NCBI GenBank assembly: GCA_009760855.2
Contig: WPIO01000072.1
Coordinates: 100,001-164,000 of the forward strand
DNA length: 64,000 bases
Reading direction: 5' to 3'
Origin: Cristatella mucedo
Lineage: Eukaryota > Bryozoa > Phylactolaemata > Cristatellidae
Shown piece by piece: positions 37,488 to 57,055 of this stretch. Each line of letters opens with the position of its first letter. Position 1 is the first letter of the stretch. Under the pieces are notes generated by a model. The model was not told the origin of the DNA and made no database searches. It worked only from the letters and a program-made list of their open reading frames with translations. Both the position numbers and the translations under genes were made by a program.

Positions 37488-40294
37488 AAATAATGGGCCT
37501 GTCCGGGATACGCAGTACAACCTCAACGTTTTCTGTTAAGCCAAGCTGCTCCCCCTTGGTGATGCATATCCATTCTCTCGCTGCTCTAGATAAGTATATC
37601 CACTGGCCGGGCGTGGGAATAGACACACAGTCTCTTTTGCCCGGCTACGTTTACAATCATGGTTCGGACAGACTCCCCACTCAGCCGGGGCTCGTAGACA
37701 GGCCTATGTCTTACTACATAGTCGATCGGCTAAGAGGGGAACAAATTTGCGTCGTGCTCGAGTTGTACCACATGCCACGGCCGAGATCGGCGCCTTCCAT
37801 CCATTGGCCGTTACGTACAGCTCAAAATCCTGATTCCTAACAGTACGGTCCATGCAGCTTTATTGCATCCACTACCAGGCATACTTAGACAGAAGTGAAC
37901 AGCAAGTTCTAAGTAGTGCCCTGTAATAATACTGAGGCCTTACTGAACATTCGCTTGGGTAACCGTGAGCAAAACGTAACTAACTTTGCAGGTCTCCTAG
38001 TTGCAGTGCATCCTATGAAAACACTGTAGCCGAATCAGGCGATTTGGAGGAGTCCCTTAAAGCGTAAGATCTTACATTTGTGAATGGTCTCAGGCAGAAG
38101 TTTGTTGATACTTTTCTAAGTATTGCAGAACATCAGCTGAGTTGTGCTAGGCTTTCTACACAGTTAATAGTAGGACCATTCTACGCTATTTATTAGACTG
38201 TATAAGCTGTTCGTGGGTCGCAAATGCATTGCTAATGAAGTCATTAAAGTAAGATACGGTTTCCAGCTTTGGAGGCCAGGCAATGGTTCAACAGTATCTG
38301 GGCTCCGGTAAGGGTGAATTGGACAGTGCTCAGGACTTTTCTGGAAAACATAAAAATATGCTCAAGGTAAGTAATCACTAGCTCGGCACTGATCACGCGC
38401 TGTTGTTTTGTGAGACCTGCCGGCCCAAGCTTTCTTCCTGTATATATTGTATAAAAATGCTGTAGTGGCTCCTAAACTGAAGTTCTTCGCAACAAATACA
38501 ACCGTCCGTAACAGCACTGGTCCTCGAAGTCGCGAGACCGTACTGGCAGCAAAGCTAATTAGTTGCCGTCAATATGGGCATGGATGCCGACATTAGCAGA
38601 GCACGGCAGCAATAAAGATCACTTTGAGTAAAAACTCTTATGAGGTGAATTTATGGCAATCTATTCGACAGCCACACAGGGCCGCATCTGTACAGCGCCA
38701 CTCTTAGTATACAGCTCTCAAACAACTCGAAGCCCAAAGAACAACTGAACTTCAAATGGACCTCGATACTGTTTTGCCCATCGATTATGACGTATTCGGT
38801 CTCTTAACTACAAAAATTCAAGCAACGTTAAAGTTCGTATGTGCCATCATAATCTGACCGGTTCAGTGTGCACAATTTTTACTGGCCCCTCCTTAAAATT
38901 TGCATGAGCGGCACAAGAAAATCATTCCACCTATGTACGAGATTCGGCAAATATGGAGCCAATCGGGTTAACACCACTCAGTACGAGGGAGGGACAATTT
39001 CTGGAACAGAAATAAAAAATTGAGAATCGGAAAATCTAAAATAAAAAGGTATGGTACTTGGGGAGTGATCGTAGATTATTGCCACCATTGACAGCTTGCT
39101 GTCGAGGGACTCAGTACCGGAGATTCGATACACTTTTTCGACGGGACAGTGAAAAGGGCCTGCCATTGAAAGAGGATAGAGCGAGCCAATGGCTACTGCG
39201 TCGCCAGATTTCACTGACCGTAAGCTATTAAAGAAAGAGAAGCTTGGCGGGTGGCATCGGTCAAAGAGTAGATTTCAGTGAGGTCCCAGTCACAGCCACA
39301 TAGGTCGAGTGGTGATAGCCGCTAGGGCTCTACTGTCACTAATAAAATGAGGCTGCTAAATCAGCTAACTTTTACTTTACGCAAGAGCAAGTGGGTCCTG
39401 AAAAAAGCAACTAGCAGGGCTGCAGCTACGTAAGTTGTCGGGAGGGTAGCTATAGTTTAGACTAGGCGGTGACGTAAGTTTGCGTCCCAGTGTGCATGAG
39501 TGATACTATTTCGGTGTACGTTGTAGGGTTTTGGCGTATGCACTTTTGCCGACAAGTCCAAAAATAAATTTCAAAATAAATTTCTTCTTTCAAAAATAAA
39601 TTGATCTCACGACTACCGATGCATCTTTGATCCGACTTTGCGTACTTATGCTGAGGCCCAAGCCGCCAAACCATAAAGCAACGGCAAGAGAAAAATAGAA
39701 TGTTGGCTGATTTAAGTTATTTTTGCAACGGCATAAGTGCCTTATCGGCTAAGAGAAGCCCTAAATAGCAAGTTAAAAACTCTTAAAAACCCAGTGGCCA
39801 CCGTGCTCCGAAGCAGTTGAGTATTTTTTTTTATAGCAATCTACTTACCAGCACTGCAGAAGTGCAGCTGGACACTCTGCCAGACACACTAAAGCGCTGT
39901 GTGGCTTAGCCAGGATTTTCTCGTACAGCGTAGGCTGACCCTGGTGGCTGAACAGGCATGTGCATGCTTTAGTACCCGATCCACGTTCTCGATTCTCGGG
40001 GGAGAGGAGAAGGCTGAACCCATCATAGGAATGCCAGTGAAGCTCCGACGGGACTCCGATCTAAAGCCTGTTCTTTGACTCCTAAAAAAAGTTATCCAAT
40101 AGCTTCATAAGTAATAAGGGTATCATTTTTGTTTAGCAGCAGGCGACCAACGGTATACCAGGATGCACGTTCAACTCTCCAGGACAGCAAGGCGTATTCT
40201 TTCTCTCAAATGCCTGTATGTATAATCCTTATGCTGTTAGTAAGCCATGTAGTGTGTTTCGGACGGTTAACGCAAGTGCTAGGATTTTTTGAAG
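37488..40294. other. Region left of the duplication's second copy
   Basis: 37493-37840 has a + frame of 115 codons (motif-like GYVYNHGSDRLPTQPG) and an overlapping - frame (LSRAAREWICITKGEQLG). Neither is recognised and at most one can be real. 39309-39372 is a SINE1 end. The rest (37.9-39.3 and 39.4-40.3 kb) shows nothing I can name. Confidence 0.4.
39309..39372 (+). repeat. SINE1 3' end
   Basis: GGTGATAGCCGCTAGGGCTC, then GAGGCTGCTAAATCAGCTAAC. Confidence 0.7.
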
Positions 40295-41078
40295 TGAGTC
40301 GCGGTCACATGGACTGTTCTCGGATGTGCATTTTCAAAGGCAGAATGTTATCTGAGCCTACATACTTCCTGCAACTAGTTACTACTTGTAGTGAGATAGC
40401 GATCCTGTGCATAATGCCCAAACTCTGTAGAACTCTCAGAGCTCAAGCAGTGGCTGTTAGTTCTTTGCGAATGGCTCTGCACTTGTCTGCCGGGGTCGCC
40501 CATGTTTGTTCTCTCTTTGTCTAGTCAAGTGGAAGGGTCAACTCAATTTGATCTCGAGCCAGCTCATAAGAATAAGTGCATATGGTAGTGCCCATGGAGC
40601 CAAGAACCGTTGGTGTGGCCTTCAGAGTGAGCTAGCTCGGTCGATCAGTCTCCTTCGACAAAGGACTTGCTTAATGGGGGTAGCAGCATATCGTACTCCT
40701 ACGTGGGCCGTGAAGACTTGGCTTGATGTTTACCATATAGTAGATTCCAGTAATCTTTCCTTGAACTCCACTTTTTTGCCTTGAACCGCACACTTTTTCT
40801 TGACACTAGGCTAAAATCCCAGTAGCCAGTCATAATGGTATTGAGAACCTATTTAAAAATAACTATCGCTTATTGAGTAGGATGGGTTTATGGGGCATTG
40901 GGGTTGATGAACTAAACAGATGTACCTAGTCCTACCACGTGTGCTCTTATAATTTTTGCAGCTACTAGCATCACAGCTCGGCATTAGATAAGATAGCTTA
41001 GTTCGGCTGTCGCTCTGGACGCTAACAAAGAGGTGCTGCACTTTCACTCGGAGAGTTCTCATTTTGTATATTTTGCAG

Positions 41079-41102
41079 GATGGTGTCGAGGTCCGCAGCT
41101 CC
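41079..41102 (+). pseudogene. Dead terminal exon of PRKAB (duplicate)
   Basis: After a preserved acceptor (TATATTTTGCAG) the sequence reads DGVEVRSS against DGVMVLSS in the working exon 7. It is then replaced by family-B LINE sequence from about 41100. The rest of the exon and ~100 bp of 3' UTR are missing. Paralogy resumes at about 42053 (GCCGTAAACGAACGATCG). No other PRKAB exon is present nearby, so this is a stranded fragment. Confidence 0.85.
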
Positions 41103-41880
41103 CAGTCAACTCTGTCTACTTTCAGCTACATAACATTGCTAAAATTCGGGCTTGCTTAGACACGGATAATACATCCAAATTGGTCCAGGCATTTGTGACA
41201 TCCTGCCTCGACTACTGTAACACCCTGCTTGCTGGTCTACCTGCCTTTTAATCAGGTGCTAGCAATTGCTGAAAAACTCTGTAACTAGGCCTGTCTGTCG
41301 TGAACGGCAAAGTTGCCACACCCCACCACTTCTCACAGGCCTGCACTGGCTTCCAATCAAGCAGCACATCGACTTCAAGCTTCTGTCACTCACTTTTAGG
41401 TCCCGCCATTCTTTCTATCACAAGTAATTCCCAACCAGGCTAGGTATCGTGCTGCCCACTTTTCTAGCTCAAATCGTTTTGCTAAATTCGTACCATTCTC
41501 AAAAAATGCGTACGAACCTCAAATCCTTCAGAGACTATGCCTTTAGATTGTATGCTCCCAAAGCCTGATCACTCCCGACGGACGTCATGACATTCCCTGA
41601 CTTGGCATTAAAAAAAAGCTAAAACATGCAATTGTTTCTCGCACCATTTAGTGGGTCCCCCTGATTCATCCTTTCTATGACTACTTGTGCTGACACTGTG
41701 CATGCTACCATTAACCATATTTTACACTTTAACAATGTGCATGTCAAATCTAACCATGTTATACTTGTTGACATTGTGCATATTACCACTAAACATTTAA
41801 TCTTGCTTTCTTTACAGCATATGTAAAGTGACTATAAAGTGATTGAAGTTCTCTGATGATGCTATGCAAATGTATTATTA
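41100..41880 (+). mobile_element. LINE family B, truncated and decayed
   Basis: Starts in the RT C-terminal region (YFQLHNIAKIRACLDTDNTS, SCLDYCNTLLAGLPAF). Then broken frames with SFRDYAFRLYAPKA, the UTR with CATGCT/TAACCAT motifs, and a TTATTATTG tail. It sits inside the dead PRKAB exon. Confidence 0.88.
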
Positions 41881-41892
41881 TTGTTATTAGCT

Positions 41893-42037
41893 ATGGAGCA
41901 AGGTGCTCACTCTTCACGACCTAGGTCGCGGGTTCGAGTCTTTCGGTGGTCGATCCTTAATTGATCACTGCAAGCTGTGGTGACAGCCGTGAAGGCTCTT
42001 CTGCTGCTACATAAATAAGGCTGTTAAATCAGCTTAA
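41893..42037 (+). repeat. SINE1 copy
   Basis: CTCTTCACGACCTAGGTCGC, GGGTTCGAGTC, GCCGTGAAGGCTCTTCTG, AAGGCTGTTAAATCAGCTTA. It sits directly after the family-B tail. Confidence 0.85.
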
Positions 42038-42589
42038 CTTATTTAAATGCCGTAAACGAACGATCGTTACTATACTTTGCTAGACGGCTTTCTTGACATG
42101 CTGCTTTAGTGCCTGAATGCATGTGAAGCATTAGCAAGTCAAGCCGTTGGAGCGCGATAGTAGACGTCTTGCTGTACACGTATATGATCGAAGTACTGTG
42201 TAAAACTCATGCAGCGGTACAGTAAGTATAAAGGAAACAATTACACCTAACAGTGGGACATTTTTGTCCCACAGGCAAAGCCAGGATTTTCACTTGGGAG
42301 GCAAGAGCAGCAAGATTTTCATGTAGGGGAAAAGACCGGCAATAAATGAGAAATTTATAGCACACAATAGGCATTATTTGACACAAACTTGGTAATTTCT
42401 CATCAAGTGGAAGTGCGACATAATTTCGTCGTTGCTGACGGTCAGGGGGCTGGGTAGAAGCGTAGGAATTTCGGGTGGCCCATATCGTTAACCCGATATG
42501 GGGGAACAATGTCTCCAAGGCGATAATCGTAAGACTACGGAAATTGCCTTAAGCATAAGACGATCGGGTTGGGCCGTATCAATACAGGT

Positions 42590-42858
42590 GCAACGACAAC
42601 TACTCTCCAGCTGCAGACTATGGCTCATCCTTTCAAGCAGTCCTGAGCTGCTACTTCCATGCCACTCACTACCTCTAATGCTCTCCTGACTCTGCTATAC
42701 TTCCCACTTTCTCTTTGTTGCGTGAGATGAAGTCTGTTGGCTACCGAATTCGTACCGAAAGCTGCTTAGGCTGTGAGTGCGCTATATAAAACTCTCCTTC
42801 GTAACACCCACATAGTCTTTGTGGAGTTACAGACAGAGATACATTACATTGTCACATT
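42590..42858 (+). mobile_element. LINE family A 3' fragment
   Basis: Begins at ACGACAACTACTCTCC (NDNYSP region) and ends GAGATACATTACATT; absent at the matching place in copy 1 (about 21960). Confidence 0.85.
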
Positions 42859-42976
42859 CTCTGTAATAGTAGCAAACCTGGTCCAAATCTTATCTTGCTT
42901 GCATGGGCTGCTGGCGAGCAGTATCACATGGCTCCCTACTGAGCAGCAACAGCCAGTCGACAATAGGCAGATGGCT

Positions 42977-43122
42977 AGATCTAAAAAATATATAATTCAT
43001 TTGTATAGCATCATAAGAGAACTTAAAATCTCTATTCAGACGCTTCACATATGCCACGAGGCTCGACCCCATGACCTTGGCCAGACCTTGGTCGGGGCGA
43101 GCACCTTAACCACTGGGCCAAA
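42977..43122 (-). repeat. SINE2 copy (tRNA head plus LINE B tail)
   Basis: Read in reverse: GCTGGTTTGGCCCAGTGGTT (box A), GGTCGGGGTC..., box B-like GGTCGAGCC, then a segment homologous to the family-B LINE 3' stem-loop (AGAGATTTTAAGTTCTCTTA) and an AT-rich end. Confidence 0.8.
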
Positions 43123-43406
43123 CCAGCTTGGCCTAGCATTTGCAGTGTTTATGCGCTCATTGAAAACATGACAAGACCCTCGAAGGTACTGCCATTCTGG
43201 GTCAGTGGAACAACTGACCTAAAGAGGTTGCTGGAGTCTCTACAAGCAAAAGTGGGAGCAGAAGTATTCTAGACAAAATTTAATGGCTACTCTTGTTTTT
43301 CAGACTCAACGTGGCAGCCACGGCAATACAAACTGGCACACGGTGACTATACGAACATGGTCACACACAGTGTCGATATCGACTGACCGTACTATGCAAT
43401 TTCTGC

Positions 43407-52477
<9,071 letters not shown>

Positions 52478-52510
52478 AACTTCCGGCACGCCAATGCTCG
52501 CTTACGGCAG

Positions 52511-53984
52511 CTTATCGAAACCCTGGACGTCTGGCAGACAGCACTTGTCGAGGCTTGAATTGAGTGAGCGCATGGCCATGAAAACTTGTATTTCTCACAT
52601 TTAATAGTTATTGACGAAAGTTTTATAACCGTACGAAGTCATTTTTCTTGCCATTCGTGTTATTGCGCGTTGCTCAACAAGGGCGGGTCGATCAGGATGG
52701 AGGGTCCTCGGAAAAAGAAGCTAGGACCAAGGCAAAGGTCGGAGGGAAATGTTTGTCAATACACGCGCTTCAAGTTCACGAAAAGAGCGCATCGTAACTT
52801 TTACATGAATTGGAGGATTCCATAACACATGATAATAATTAATTTCTTATCTGCCTGCATAAATTGTGCAGTTCTGAGCAATGTCGACAAGTTTGGTCCG
52901 GCATGTCGACAAGCCCGCGCACGCCTCTGCTGTCGGCTGCACGGCCCTCTTTAACCAGTTCATCTTGCATGTAGAATCTTTCGATAGTTGTTTTTCACTA
53001 CATTATTACGTGCGCTAACTTGCTATTGAATTACAGTAAAGACGTTCGACGCGGTTACTGCGATATTGACGTTTGATGTTGGGCCAGTGCTGGCCAGCGC
53101 GGTCCTGCTCGCATAATCATGACAAATAAATTCGCATGACGTCGAGCTTTTGGAAACTTCACTTTTATATATTACAGAACCATTTTAATTTACTGCGCAG
53201 ACGAAAGCTTTTCGGAAACGTGAAGATATGCTACTTCCGGAACCTGTGGCAATTGTCCGCTGTGGCGAGTGTCTGCGCCCCCAGCGATTTCTGACAGATT
53301 TAGCGTGTGATCAGTGTCCTTTTCAGGAGGTAACAGCCAATATACACTATCTGTGACGAGGGCCGTGGCAGGAGGGAAGCGTGCATCTACGGTTGGACGA
53401 TCACCCAGCAGACAATTTGCCCGCCGAAAAGGCCCCGGCGCCACTCACGCGGCCGCCTCGCGGTTGAGCGATTGAAATTGATTGCACTGGTTTCAAGCAG
53501 ACTATTTCCTCGGTGCGTATGTAAGTGCATTCTTTGCTGTATATTGAAGTGCGCTTGAAGCATTGATACACATGAAGAATTTTTCGGCGATCATAAGGTG
53601 CCGGAGGCCGTGATATTATTGCTGAGGCGGCGGCGAGGACAGCTTGTATCCCTTAAGTCAGAACTGGAGTGTGGGGGGAGAAGCCGACGCGAAAAATCCA
53701 TCGACGGTTTCTGAAAGTGGATGGATGGTATGCTCTACCCATGACAAGTTGCAATTTGAGGTCCAAACGAAAGTTGCAATTGGAAGCATGAGCCGAGCGC
53801 CATTGGCTTAATTAAGCCTTACTGCAATACATATCCAAAGCGATCACGTATATACACGCTTAGTGAGCACAACAACACAACACAAGGAGGGGGGAACCTT
53901 CATTGCACACTTATTGCAAACCTACCGTTTCGCCAGCTAGCGCGACTGCTGTTGATCAGGTTCATCCGAGGCACTCTTGTCTGC
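52511..53984. other. Upstream of PRDX5 copy 2
   Basis: Probable promoter side of PRDX5 copy 2. A small + frame at 52697-52825 (42 aa, MEGPRKKKLGPRQRSEGN start) is divergent from PRDX5, 220 bp away; it is not recognised and has no visible second exon. GC-richer sequence lies at 53200-53460. Nothing else was recognised. Confidence 0.4.
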
Positions 53985-54935
53985 CTTGTAATGCAATGTA
54001 ATGTATCTCCGTCTCCAACTCCACATAGCCACGAAGAATGCGTAGGTGCTACACATGTGAGTTTTCTATAGCGCGCTCACTGCCTAAGCGGCTTGCGGCA
54101 CGCATTCGGCAGCCGGCAGACTCCATCTCAGGCAACAAAGAGAAAGTATAACTAATAGAACGGCTGTTTCGCGAACCGACTCAGTCGTTACTGGATAATT
54201 TGTGTGCGTGCCTTCGCATGGTATGTGAGTGATGTAAATGTCGGTCGATTCAACAGGCTCGAGCTGTCGTGGATCGTGAAGCTCGAGCATCTGACTCCCC
54301 CGGCAAAGGAGCAAAAGTATCTGACCCCCCCCCCCCGGCAGCAGGGCAAAATTGTTAGGGGAAGCCCCGGCAGACCCTCTGGTTGATTAAGAAAGAAATT
54401 TAAAAGTTGCGATCGCTCTATGTCTCCCCTGAGTTCCCGCCGAGCAGTAAATTCAGCCTCGAGATTTCTGAGTCTATTTAGTTGTCGAAATGCATCTTTC
54501 CTACCTACCAACACTCATAAACCACTAACTACACTGCTTCGTGTGACTGGCCCTTTGGGTCTAAGAAACATGATGTTCCGGTCGGTCGCACAGTAAGACT
54601 CGGTGGGAACCGACCTTGCACCTATGGCTCTGCTGTGCTCGAGAGCCCTGTACCTTAGCACCTGTAGCAAGCACGAGTGTATTGCTCGCACATAGTAAGA
54701 CTGGCGTAACGTTTCTTGAGGCACCCGTCGCTCCATCCATGCACAGGAGTGGCGGAAGAAGGGCACCCCTTCAAATGCACAGTGCCTAGAGAGAGATTTG
54801 AGTTCTCTGAGGGCGCTATAACAAATGTATTACTATTATTATTATTATAAAGTGAGACGCATGGCTGAGTCAGGTGGGCAGTTGAGGTAGTGAGTGGCAT
54901 GGAAGTAGCAGCTCAGGACGGCTGGAAATGATGTG
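53985..54935 (-). mobile_element. LINE family A 3' end, split by an insertion
   Basis: 53985-54148 carries the reverse family-A tail (AATGTATCTCCGTCTCC) up to CAACAAAGAGAAAGT. The next family-A segment (TGGCTGAGTCAGG..GTTGAGGTAGTGAGTGG) follows only at 54851-54935. The ~700 bp between ends with a family-B tail (54770-54850: AGAGAGATTTGAGTTCTCTG, ATTATTATT). Confidence 0.75.
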
Positions 54936-54937
54936 CG

Positions 54938-55050
54938 TTCGATGAGGCTGTGGGTTCGAGTCTTGTTGACGGCAATTCCATGTTGCACACAGCAATCCGT
55001 GGTGAGAGCAGTTAAGGCTCTTTTGCTGCTATATAAATGCTTCAGCTTAT
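54938..55050 (+). repeat. SINE1-related copy
   Basis: GTGGGTTCGAGTCTTGTTGA, GCAATCCGTGGTGAGAGCAG, TTAAGGCTCTTTTGCTGCTA. An AT-rich microsatellite (55103-55127) separates it from an inverted SINE1. Confidence 0.65.
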
Positions 55051-55093
55051 ATAAATATATGTTTATGTATATATACGCATACATATATAAACA

Positions 55094-55129
<36 letters not shown>

Positions 55130-55130
<1 letters not shown>

Positions 55131-55300
55131 TAGCTGATCTAACAGCCTCCTTTATATAGTGACAGAAGAGCCTTTACGGCTATCACCACCGCTTGCAGCG
55201 GCAATAAAGGATCGCTCACTGCAGAATTCGAACCCGCGACTTCGGAACCAAGGTCATGCAAAACAACCCTCTTACCTAGTGTGCCATCGCAGCTCACCAT
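55130..55300 (-). repeat. SINE1 copy
   Basis: Reverse: CTAGCTGATCTAACAGCCTC, GGCTATCACCACCGCTTGCA, ATTCGAACCCGCGACTTCGG, CTAGTGTGCCATCGCAGCTC. Confidence 0.9.
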
Positions 55301-56019
55301 TTCACGTACTACCTGCACATTTTGAGCAGCTGTTCCATGCTCTCACGTGCAATCATAACTCGAATTTTCTCAGCATTATATCGAGTTTTCAGACCTCTCC
55401 TCTTCTCACATCGCCTCTCTCTCTCTCTCCGGTTTTATGTCTTCTAATATCCTCGTAATAGCTCGCCTGCAGACTTGCTCTTGATCTTTCGTAAAAAACC
55501 TGACATGTGCAAGCTATTTCGATACAAATGCCCACTTCCGTGACTAAATAGAGCATGAGATTAAATTATGTGGAGGCAAGGTTGAAATTAAAACGTTGGG
55601 GCCTTCTCTGACTATCTAGCTATTGGTTTTTAATTTACCATCAATAAATCGTATCCACTAATCTAACTAAACAAGAGATTGAGACAGCCAGGCGACAAAA
55701 ACAGGCTCAATGCTCGTTCCTGAGCACCCCAGCTGCACCAATGACCTTCTAATGAGCTTTTCATAATTGTAGGTCGATACCACACAACCTTTTCATTTGA
55801 TTTTTTGCAGCTTATTTCACACTACTGCAAAAAAACCATAATTCTGATAAGAGAGTACCCGGGCCTGCAAAATGCAACCGTGGCTTAAGAAGCACTAACG
55901 TCTAACCTGCCTATCATTTTTTACAGCATAGCTATTTAGAACGAGAGAACCAATAGTAGACACCAAAATTTGACCTTGGTGGCTAACTCATCCATCTTTT
56001 GTATCCACAATCAAGGCTT

Positions 56020-57055
56020 TCCTTTCCATGCGAACGATGCTCCTTTCCATGCCCACGATTTCCATGCGAATGACACCCAACTATATCTGTGCTTTAATCC
56101 CTTCCAGCACGTTTAACTCCATCAGCTCCTTTGCTGCTATATTGCTGACATCTCTGCACTTGGATGAAAACAAACTTTTTTAAGTTGACGATAAAACTAA
56201 CTTGCTAGTAATGGAGAAACCTAGCGTAACTCAAAAATTGGAAAATGATCCTTTAAAATCGGCTCTGCCCGCACATCCTTCTCTTATGTCTTCATGAAAA
56301 CCTGCTATCTTTTCTAAAGTTACCTTCCACTAGACGACCATAGCAGCTCCACAGTCAAATAAATATTCTTACTTTCAGCTACGCAACATTGCAAAAAGTC
56401 GGGCCTGCTTAGACAAGGAAACCGCATCTAAGTTGTGCCATGCATTTGCTACATCCCGTCTCGACTTCTGTAGTGCACTAATTGCAGGTCTTCCGACCTA
56501 TACAATCAGGTATTTGCATTGGTGCACAACTGCAGTAATTCCTGTCTGCCGTGAGCGTCGCAGCTGCCACATTACACCACTCATTACTTACCTGCTATGG
56601 CTCCCAATCAAGCAGCACATCACCTTTAAGGTTTTGTAACTCACTTTTAGGTCACGTCATTCTCTCGTTCCAGCTTACCAAGCCAGACTACTTCCCAATG
56701 AGGCAAGACATCGTAACACCCGCTCTTCTGACTACAATCTTTAGCTGTGACTCGAACCAGCCTCAAGTCCTTTGGAGACCGTGCCTTTAATTTGTATGCT
56801 CCCAAAGCCCGGAACTCACTCCCCAATGACGTCATGACATCCCCTGACTTGCCGTTTAAAAAGAAGCTAAAAACGCACCCGTTCCGTACAAAATTCACTG
56901 TGTCCTTGTGTAATGTAGCTTTCCTGCTTATGCATGCTGGCACTCTGCATGTTATCACCAACTATATTGACAACTTCCTTTACAGTATGTGCAAAGTGCT
57001 AAATAAAGAGATAAAGTTCTCTGAAGACTCGTGCAAATATATTATTATGATGAAA
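56020..57055 (+). mobile_element. LINE family B, decayed RT C-terminal half
   Basis: Pieces in three frames: a decayed YADDTQLYL (HANDTQLYLCF), LLVMEKPSVTQKLE, ATSRLDFCSALIAGLP, SFGDRAFNLYAPKARNSLP, KKLKTHPFRTKFT. It ends with the family-B tail (AGAGATAAAGTTCTCTGAAG, ATTATTATG). Confidence 0.85.

Noticed and set aside
52478-52489. Upstream start for PRDX5 copy 2 giving four more residues (MPEV)
   Set aside because: The codon there is GTG, not ATG; the first ATG is at 52475-52477.
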